This document shows positions 59,261 through 64,000 of a DNA stretch of 64,000 bases, piece after piece (the stretch's first letter is position 1; each line of letters starts with the position of its first letter). Source of the stretch: Streptomyces cellulosae (GTDB taxonomy: Bacteria > Actinomycetota > Actinomycetes > Streptomycetales > Streptomycetaceae); NCBI GenBank assembly GCA_014655195.1, contig BNBH01000025.1:1-64000 (forward strand), read 5' to 3'. Position numbers and translations under genes: made by a program. The notes below the pieces were generated by a model. That model made no database searches and was not told where the DNA came from. It was given only the letters and a program-made list of their open reading frames with translations.

Positions 59261-60139
59261 TCAGACGGATCGGCGGATCGGTTCCGGCGCCCTCCGGTCG
59301 ACGTACGCCGGCCAGTCCATGATCGGCACCGCCGCGCCCGCCGCCTCGGTGCCCCGGCAGTGGGCGTGGTGCCGGCGGGCGATGCCGTCCAGGTCGAGGT
59401 GCGGGCCGAAGGCGGGGTGTGCGGTGAGCCGCCGGGCGTAGGCCCACAGCCGGGGGTGTTCGGTGATGCGGTGCACCGCCGAGGCGTCCAGGTGGTGCCG
59501 GTGCACGGTGTCCAGCTGCACCAGCGTGACCCACAGCCGCACGTCGGCGAGGGTGAGGTCGTCGCCGAGGACGTACTCCCGGGAGGCGAGCCGCAGTTCG
59601 AGCACGTCCAGCGCGCGGAGCAGCGTGGCGAGCGCGGTGTCGCGCTCGGCGCGGTCGCCGCCGTGCAGCCCGGCCCGCTGGGCGGTCTCGTGGACACCCT
59701 GCTCGCAGAGCCGTTCGACGGCGGCGAACGCCTCGTCGGAGTCGAGCGGAAGCAGACAGTCTCCGTGTCCGCCGAACCGCCGTGCCAGGTCGCGGACGAT
59801 GTCCGGGGCGTTGGTGCTGACGACGGTCCCGGTCCAGTTGTCGTGCAGGACCGGTGCGAGGGCCGGGCCCGGGTAGAGGTGCGCGCTCGCCTCGTACAGG
59901 GGGCGCAGTGCCCGGTGTCCGCCGTCGGGGGCGTCGGGCACGGCGGGCAGCAGCGTCACGGGGAGGACGTCCGCGAGGCCGAGCAGGCTGTGGGTGACCG
60001 CGATCTGGAGACAGTGGGGACAGGTGAGCGACAGGTGGAGGCGGTAGCGGTGGGGTGCGGCGTAGTAGCCGCTGCGCGGGTCGTCGCCGATCCTGCCCCG
60101 GAACGGCGGCACGGCGGCGGACGGGGATGTGGCGGACAT
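59261..60139 (-). CDS. Glutathione S-transferase-like protein (Xi-class / glutathionyl-hydroquinone reductase fold)
   Basis: 292 aa. The thioredoxin-like half has LHLSLTCPHCLQIAVTHSLL, where C-P-x-C corresponds to the catalytic CPWA region of ECM4/YqjG proteins. The C-terminal GST helical domain shows YVLGDDLTLADVRLWVTLVQ with the N-capping Asp. Streptomyces make mycothiol, not glutathione, so the thiol cofactor is an open question. A leader-peptide gene and a sulfur-type operator lie just upstream on the same strand, which points to a sulfur-related role. Confidence 0.85.
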   Translation of the reverse strand: MSATSPSAAVPPFRGRIGDDPRSGYYAAPHRYRLHLSLTCPHCLQIAVTHSLLGLADVLPVTLLPAVPDAPDGGHRALRPLYEASAHLYPGPALAPVLHDNWTGTVVSTNAPDIVRDLARRFGGHGDCLLPLDSDEAFAAVERLCEQGVHETAQRAGLHGGDRAERDTALATLLRALDVLELRLASREYVLGDDLTLADVRLWVTLVQLDTVHRHHLDASAVHRITEHPRLWAYARRLTAHPAFGPHLDLDGIARRHHAHCRGTEAAGAAVPIMDWPAYVDRRAPEPIRRSV

Positions 60140-60254
60140 ACGTCTCCCAGGGTGCTCGGTGACGGGCGTACGGGCGTGGCGTGGCGCACGCGGGGGCCGT
60201 CAGGCCCGGCCGGGATGCGGTGTCGGGGACGGAGAGGGTGTGAGAAAGGGGGGG

Positions 60255-60404
60255 TCAGATGCGCGTGGGGACGGCGTCGTCCGGGGAGCCCGCCGCGCTG
60301 CACACGCGCGCGAGGTCGATGTGGAGCCGGGACGTCAGCAGGGGCAGCTGACCGAGGGCGACACGCACGGTGTCCCCGCCGAGGTCAGGAGCTGCACGGC
60401 CCAT
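60255..60404 (-). CDS. Leader peptide 1, upstream of the GST-like gene
   Basis: Up to 49 aa from ATG 60404; a shorter version from an in-frame GTG is possible. The core LLTSRLHIDLARVCSAAGSP has the R-x-H-I-D-L-x-R-V-x-S-A-A pattern of short actinobacterial peptides found before sulfur-metabolism genes. It ends 115 bp before the GST-like start. The 23-bp operator sits directly upstream. It is too short for an enzyme and probably acts through its translation. Confidence 0.75.
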   Translation of the reverse strand: MGRAAPDLGGDTVRVALGQLPLLTSRLHIDLARVCSAAGSPDDAVPTRI

Positions 60405-60408
60405 CGCG

Positions 60409-60440
60409 TTCCCTACCGATTCACTAGGATTCCCTACAGG
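60409..60440 (-). promoter_or_regulatory. Sulfur-cluster operator, copy 1
   Basis: Plus-strand reading: TTCCCTAC (60409-60416), GA at 60418-60419, ACTAGGA (60423-60429), followed by a second TTCCCTAC at 60430-60437. The arms CCTA and TAGG make an imperfect palindrome. 18 of 23 positions match copy 2 at 62199-62221. It is immediately upstream of leader peptide 1. Confidence 0.7.
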
Positions 60441-60476
60441 AGTCTCAAGGCAGACTCCGCCCGCGTCAAGAGGATC

Positions 60477-60532
60477 GACGGCCCCCGCACCGCAGCGTCT
60501 CACCAGGTGAGAGCGGCGGTGCGGGGGCCGTC
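60477..60532 (-). terminator. Perfect 17-bp hairpin after the sulfite-oxidase-like gene
   Basis: GACGGCCCCCGCACCGC (60477-60493) pairs exactly with GCGGTGCGGGGGCCGTC (60516-60532). The loop itself contains TCTCACC-A-GGTGAGA, a nested 7-bp hairpin. It separates the molybdoenzyme transcript from the leader-peptide/GST unit downstream. Confidence 0.85.
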
Positions 60533-60557
60533 GGCCACGGGAGGCGGTCCGTGCAGG

Positions 60558-61844
60558 TCAGACCACCGTCACCTCGTGCCGCACCACGGCGTCGAACAGG
60601 TAGCCCTGCGTGTTGTGGACCGAGACGTCGGGCTGGGTGCGGCCCGCCGTGTCGGTGGCGCGGGCCAGCAGCTGGGTCGTGCCGCGGGTGCGGGGCTTCC
60701 AGGTGACGGACCACCGGGTCCATGTGTCGGGACGCGGACGCTCCAGCAGGCGGGCGGGCCGCCAGCTCGCCCCTCCGTCGGTGCTGACGTCGACCCGGCC
60801 GATCGGACCCGCGCCCGACCACGAACGACCCGTCAGCACCTGGCCGCGTCCTGCCGGGAAGGTAGCTCCGCGCGCCAGCTCGAAGGCGCTCTTGAGGGTC
60901 TGCCGGGTGAGCGGCGCGCTGCCGCCCTCGGGGTGACCGGGCCCGAACAGCCGGTAGAAGGTGGTGTTCCACGGCGAGAACAGCGGCTGCGCGGACACCT
61001 CGATGTCGCCGACCCATTTGATGGAGGCGATGCCCACCCAGGACGGCACCAGCACCCGCACCGGGTGGCCGTGGTCGGGCGGGAGCGGATCGCCGTTCAT
61101 CTCGTAGGCGAGCACGACGTCGTGCAGCGCCTTGGACAGCGGCAGCGGCCGCCGCACCCGGCCGAGACTCTCCCCGCCGCTGACGTACTCGGCGTCCAGG
61201 CCGCGCGGCTGCACGTCGACGGCGTGCGGGGACAGGCCCGCGCGGCGCAGCACGGTGGACAGGGGGACGCCGCGCCAGCGCGCCACGCCGATCGCGCCGA
61301 GCCCCCAGGGCGTGCCGGAGACGGTCTCGCCCTGCTGGGCGGCGTAGCCGCTGCGGCCGTCGCCGGCGCACTCGACGAAGGCGGTGCGGGTGACGGACGG
61401 CAGCCGGCGCAGGTCCTCGTAGCCGAACTCGACCGGCTTGTCCTCGCCGGGGCCGCCGCGCAGGCCGCTCCCCCACAGCTTCAGCCGCCAGTCGTCCGCG
61501 TCGATGCGCGGGGTCGCGGTGTGGTTGCGGACGAAGAACAGGTCGTTGGGCGTGTGGTGGCCGAGGCCGCGCAGGGCCTCCCAGCGGGTCTCGGCGTTGG
61601 TGCCGTGGCGGACGAACTTCTCGGGCGGCAGCGGCTTGACGATGGTGTCGCCGTCGGCGGCGCGCGCGGGTGCGGGCACGGACAGGGGCAGCGCGCCGGC
61701 GGCTCCGGCCGCGGCGAGCAGGGTGAGCAGACGGCGGCGGCTCACGCCGTCCGCCCTGGCCTCGCCGGCCAGCCACTGGCGCAGCCGGTGCCGGTCGTAG
61801 GCGGTCTCGTCGGGGCGGGATGAGGACGCGGCGGATGAAGGCAT
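60558..61844 (-). CDS. Sulfite-oxidase-family molybdopterin oxidoreductase, Tat-exported
   Basis: 428 aa. The N-terminus contains a twin-arginine signal (SRRRLLTLLAAAGAAGALPL). The oxidoreductase molybdopterin domain has the molybdenum-ligand cysteine in TAFVECAGDGRSGY and HPVRVLVPSWVGIASIKWVG. The C-terminal Mo-co dimerisation domain follows (IGRVDVSTDGGASWRPARL ... TQLLARATDTAGRTQP). It likely oxidises sulfite or a related oxyanion or sulfoxide outside the membrane. ATG 61844 gives a normal Tat leader; longer reading has no homology. Leader peptide 3 is 143 bp upstream. Confidence 0.9.
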   Translation of the reverse strand: MPSSAASSSRPDETAYDRHRLRQWLAGEARADGVSRRRLLTLLAAAGAAGALPLSVPAPARAADGDTIVKPLPPEKFVRHGTNAETRWEALRGLGHHTPNDLFFVRNHTATPRIDADDWRLKLWGSGLRGGPGEDKPVEFGYEDLRRLPSVTRTAFVECAGDGRSGYAAQQGETVSGTPWGLGAIGVARWRGVPLSTVLRRAGLSPHAVDVQPRGLDAEYVSGGESLGRVRRPLPLSKALHDVVLAYEMNGDPLPPDHGHPVRVLVPSWVGIASIKWVGDIEVSAQPLFSPWNTTFYRLFGPGHPEGGSAPLTRQTLKSAFELARGATFPAGRGQVLTGRSWSGAGPIGRVDVSTDGGASWRPARLLERPRPDTWTRWSVTWKPRTRGTTQLLARATDTAGRTQPDVSVHNTQGYLFDAVVRHEVTVV

Positions 61845-61987
61845 GACGGGGGTCCTCGTCGTCGTAGGGCTGGAGGAGGTCGCAGAGCTGAGGGAGGCCG
61901 CGGGGCCTGAGGAAGCAGACCGGGAGCGCGGCGGGCGGCGTGCGGAGGGGCGGCGACCGGAAGGGGCGGGCGGGCGGACTCGCCGGT

Positions 61988-62071
61988 TCAGCCGGGGAGG
62001 CGACAGAGCGCGGCGGCGACGCGGACGAGGTCCACGGCGCGGCGGCGCGTCAGGGGCTCCAGCGGCGGCAT
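61988..62071 (-). CDS. Leader peptide 3, upstream of the sulfite-oxidase-like gene
   Basis: 27 aa: MPPLEPLTRRRAVDLVRVAA then ALCRLPG. The R-R-x-V-D-L-x-R-V-x-x-A-x-C-R pattern matches the other two leader peptides, and its length equals that of peptide 2. It lies 128 bp downstream of the shared operator on the minus strand. Recognised only by pattern; it is too short for ordinary gene finders. Confidence 0.7.
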   Translation of the reverse strand: MPPLEPLTRRRAVDLVRVAAALCRLPG

Positions 62072-62198
62072 GGCGGGATGCAAGCACGCGCCGTCCGGGG
62101 TGTCAACGCATCGTCAGATCCCCGCGAGCGCGCCTCCGACGGACCTTCAGGTCCCGGAGAACGATCCGGAGCGCCCAGCATGTGAGACGTTCCCCCCT

Positions 62199-62221
62199 TT
62201 CCCTACAGACTTACTAGGAAA
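62199..62221. promoter_or_regulatory. Sulfur-cluster operator, copy 2 (divergent)
   Basis: TTCCCTAC (62199-62206), GA (62208-62209), ACTAGGA (62213-62219) and AA: an imperfect palindrome with TTnCCTA and TAGGnAA arms separated by 9 bp. It lies between the divergent leader peptides at 62071 (minus) and 62261 (plus), so a single site could control both. It closely matches copy 1. Confidence 0.7.
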
Positions 62222-62260
62222 AGCTTGACGGTGTTCATGGGCGGTGCGCAGCATGTGGAC

Positions 62261-62344
62261 ATGTCCCCTGTGCAGCTGCGACTCGTACGTCGTCGGCATG
62301 TCGACTTCGGTCACGTCGTCAGCGCCGCCTGCTGTCGCGCCTGA
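62261..62344 (+). CDS. Leader peptide 2, upstream of the winged-helix and SfnB-like genes
   Basis: 27 aa: MSPVQLRLVRRRHVDFGHVV then SAACCRA. It shows the R-R-x-H-V-D-F/L ... V-x-S-A-A-C-C-R signature of actinobacterial sulfur leader peptides. Two adjacent Cys codons near the end would stall ribosomes if cysteinyl-tRNA is scarce. It starts 39 bp after the operator and ends 103 bp before the next gene. Confidence 0.8.
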   Translation: MSPVQLRLVRRRHVDFGHVVSAACCRA

Positions 62345-62447
62345 ACGCACGGCCCGCACGCCGGCCGCGCACTCCGGCCCCTTCCCGGCTCCCACGCACC
62401 ACCCCCGCGTCCGCCGGGACCCGACACCGTCACGAGGGACAACCGCC

Positions 62448-63041
62448 ATGACCACGGCACTTCCGCACCCGACCGCCTCGCTCCGTCCGCTGCCCGACAC
62501 GCGCCACCTCCACCTGGTGGCCGACGGGGTGCGGCAGGACGCCGAGGACCCCGCGTCCCCGCCGCTCGTCGGCTACCTCCTGCTGGTCCCTCAGGGCACC
62601 GACCCCCTGGACCTGTTCGTGAAGGACCGGCCGCGGCCCGAGTTCCGCCTGGTGGCCGCCGACATGACCGCGGAGGTGACCGCCGACGCGACCGCGCCAC
62701 CCCCGCGGCAGCCGGCGGACGACGCCGTCCGGATCGACACCGCGCGGCGCACCGCCGAGGTCGACGGACGTGAACTCGACCTGACATACCTGGAGTTCGA
62801 ACTGCTGGCGCACCTCGTGCGGCGGCCGCACCTGGTGCAGTCGCGCGAGACGCTGGTGGCGGCCGTCTGGGGCTACCACCACGTCGGCGACGGCCGCACG
62901 GTCGACGTCCACGTCGCGCGCCTGCGCCGCAAGCTGGGCGCCGCCCACCGCCACCGCATCGTGACCGTCCGGTCCATCGGCTACAAGTACGTCCCCGACC
63001 AGCAGGACAGCCCCCACGCCGCATCCTGCGGCCGATCCTGA
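62448..63041 (+). CDS. Orphan winged-helix DNA-binding protein (OmpR/PhoB type, no receiver domain)
   Basis: 197 aa. The N-terminal 100 residues lack the Asp pocket of response regulators (HLVADGVRQD ... GYLLLVPQGTDPLDLFVKD). The C-terminal part is a complete OmpR-type winged helix: VDGRELDLTYLEFELLAHLV, LVAAVWGYHHVGDGRTVDVH, VARLRRKLG and VRSIGYKYV. It is probably a regulator of the adjacent sulfur genes whose input does not come through phosphorylation. GAGGGA precedes ATG 62448. The SfnB-like gene follows 13 bp downstream. Confidence 0.88.
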   Translation: MTTALPHPTASLRPLPDTRHLHLVADGVRQDAEDPASPPLVGYLLLVPQGTDPLDLFVKDRPRPEFRLVAADMTAEVTADATAPPPRQPADDAVRIDTARRTAEVDGRELDLTYLEFELLAHLVRRPHLVQSRETLVAAVWGYHHVGDGRTVDVHVARLRRKLGAAHRHRIVTVRSIGYKYVPDQQDSPHAASCGRS

Positions 63042-63054
63042 GGAGAGCACCGCC

Positions 63055-64000
63055 ATGTGCCCTGCCGCCGCGCCGACCCGCCCCGCACCCCCGGCCGAAC
63101 CCGTCGCGCACGGACGGGCGCACTGGCTGCGCGTGGCCCGCGAGGCGGCGGACGACCTGGCCACGGACACCGTGGTCAGGGAACAGGCCGGCAAGGCCCC
63201 CGTCGACGAGGTGTCACGGCTGCGCGAGGCGGGGCTGCTGACCCTGCTCACACCGGCCGGGCCGGGCGGCGCGGGCGTGGACTGGGACACGGCGTACGCG
63301 GTGGTGCGGGAGATCTCCACGGCCGACGGCGCGATAGGGCAGCTCCTCGGCTCCCACTACTTCCTGTCGTGGAGCGCCCGGTTCTTCGGCGACCCGGAGA
63401 CGGCCCTGCGGACGGCGCAGCGCTCGGCGGCCGAACAGTGGTGCTGGGGCGGCGGTTTCGCCCCGCAGGACCCGCCGCTGACGCTGTCCCGGTCGTCCCG
63501 GGGTCTGGTGCTCGGCGGTCGTCAGAGCTATCCGACCGGGGTGCTGGTGGCCGACCGGCTCGCCGTGCGGGCGGTGCGCGAGGACACCGGCGAACCGCTG
63601 GCCGTCGTGGTGGACCCGGCCCGCAGGGGCGTGGTGGTCGACGCGGCGGGCGACACCTTCGGGCTGCGGCTCGCGGGCGGCGGCAGCGTGGAGTTCGACG
63701 ACGTGGCGGTGGGCGCGGACGACGTGCTGGGCTCGCTGTCCGCGGACGAGGACCACCTGGTCCCGCGGGCCGCCCTGGCCGCGCCCGTGGGCCGGCTGTT
63801 CTCCGTGCAGCTGCTGCTCGGCATGGCCGAGGGGGTGCTGGCCGAGGTGCGCGAGTACAGCAGGGCCGGGCACCGCCCGTGGCAGCCCGTCCCGTCCGCC
63901 GGCGCGCCCGACGACCCGCAGACGCTCACCGCGTACGGCGAGCTGACCGTGCTCGCCCGCTCCGCGTCCGCGCTGTGCGACCAGGCCCTGGACGCCGTGC
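63055..64000 (+). CDS. Acyl-CoA-dehydrogenase-fold flavoprotein, SfnB/DszC-like (partial)
   Basis: At least 315 residues, cut by the right edge. The sequence VSRLREAGLLTLLTPAGPGG, AVVREISTADGAIGQLLGSH and WCWGGGFAPQDPPLTLSRSS matches the acyl-CoA dehydrogenase fold, in the branch of FMN-dependent monooxygenases for organosulfur compounds (SfnB, DszC) rather than true beta-oxidation dehydrogenases. The catalytic Glu region lies outside the window. It begins at ATG 63055 with GAGGAGAG upstream and shares a transcript with leader peptide 2 and the winged-helix gene. Confidence 0.85.
   Translation, partial: MCPAAAPTRPAPPAEPVAHGRAHWLRVAREAADDLATDTVVREQAGKAPVDEVSRLREAGLLTLLTPAGPGGAGVDWDTAYAVVREISTADGAIGQLLGSHYFLSWSARFFGDPETALRTAQRSAAEQWCWGGGFAPQDPPLTLSRSSRGLVLGGRQSYPTGVLVADRLAVRAVREDTGEPLAVVVDPARRGVVVDAAGDTFGLRLAGGGSVEFDDVAVGADDVLGSLSADEDHLVPRAALAAPVGRLFSVQLLLGMAEGVLAEVREYSRAGHRPWQPVPSAGAPDDPQTLTAYGELTVLARSASALCDQALDAV

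Noticed and set aside
62147..62500. 117-codon minus-strand frame over the divergent sulfur promoter
   Set aside because: It crosses the operator and leader peptide 2 in antisense and has no similarity; the small leader peptides explain the region better.
1..64000. tRNA, rRNA, insertion sequences, prophage or a biosynthetic gene cluster
   Set aside because: No cloverleaf, transposase, integrase, phage structural or PKS/NRPS signatures were seen on either strand.

Overview
High-GC actinobacterial chromosome, almost certainly Streptomyces. Support: very strong G/C bias at third codon positions, frequent GTG starts, an SsgA-like sporulation protein, a WhiB-family protein, a small two-domain laccase, and a type I IPP isomerase. 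From memory, the order idi ... ssgD ... laccase resembles the S. coelicolor SCO6750-SCO6700 region; I could not check this by alignment. I see no rRNA, tRNA, insertion sequence, prophage or CRISPR array.

Layout. 0-5 kb: a nucleotidyltransferase/CDP-alcohol phosphatidyltransferase pair, a galE-like epimerase, a zinc-type cation exporter and idi. 5-21 kb: housekeeping and transport genes (anti-sigma-like ATPase, HdeD-like membrane protein, enoyl-CoA hydratase, LPFR small protein, Tex, ABC-F ATPase, D-amino-acid oxidase, BCCT transporter, secreted M14 and S15 peptidases, macro-domain protein, amino-acid permease). 21-27 kb: a fatty-acid degradation operon (CaiB-type CoA transferase, thiolase, FadB-like multienzyme) convergent with a MerR regulator. 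26.8-29.4 kb: two fields of GC-rich tandem repeats around a YjbR-like gene and a saccharopine-dehydrogenase-like gene. 29-38 kb: frameshifted endonuclease V, small proteins, ssgD, a GPP34 protein, an ABC-F gene with a transcription attenuator in its leader, a decayed UvrA-like gene, a dimethylargininase and an acyl-ACP desaturase behind a large palindromic operator. 38-47 kb: WhiB-like, VOC and LacI proteins, then a laccase divergent from two large secreted proteins. 47-59 kb: NHEJ-type polymerase and ligase, alcohol dehydrogenase, a DUF3048 lipoprotein, a LAL-type ATPase without HTH, a repeat-rich DUF2510 protein, and a TetR gene facing a PAP2/DMT pair across an iterated operator.

59-64 kb appears to be a sulfur-assimilation region. 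It holds a GST-like gene, a Tat-exported sulfite-oxidase-like molybdoenzyme, an orphan OmpR-type winged-helix protein and an SfnB/DszC-like flavoenzyme. Each of its three transcription units starts with a very short leader peptide of the same type (R-x-H/A-V/I-D-L/F ... A-A ... C). The two promoter regions share a 23-bp imperfect palindrome. The best candidates for under-described biology are this leader-peptide/operator regulon, the laccase-dehydrogenase-cupredoxin-DUF1080 locus at 41-47 kb, and the uORF/terminator leader of the ABC-F gene at 33.3-33.6 kb.
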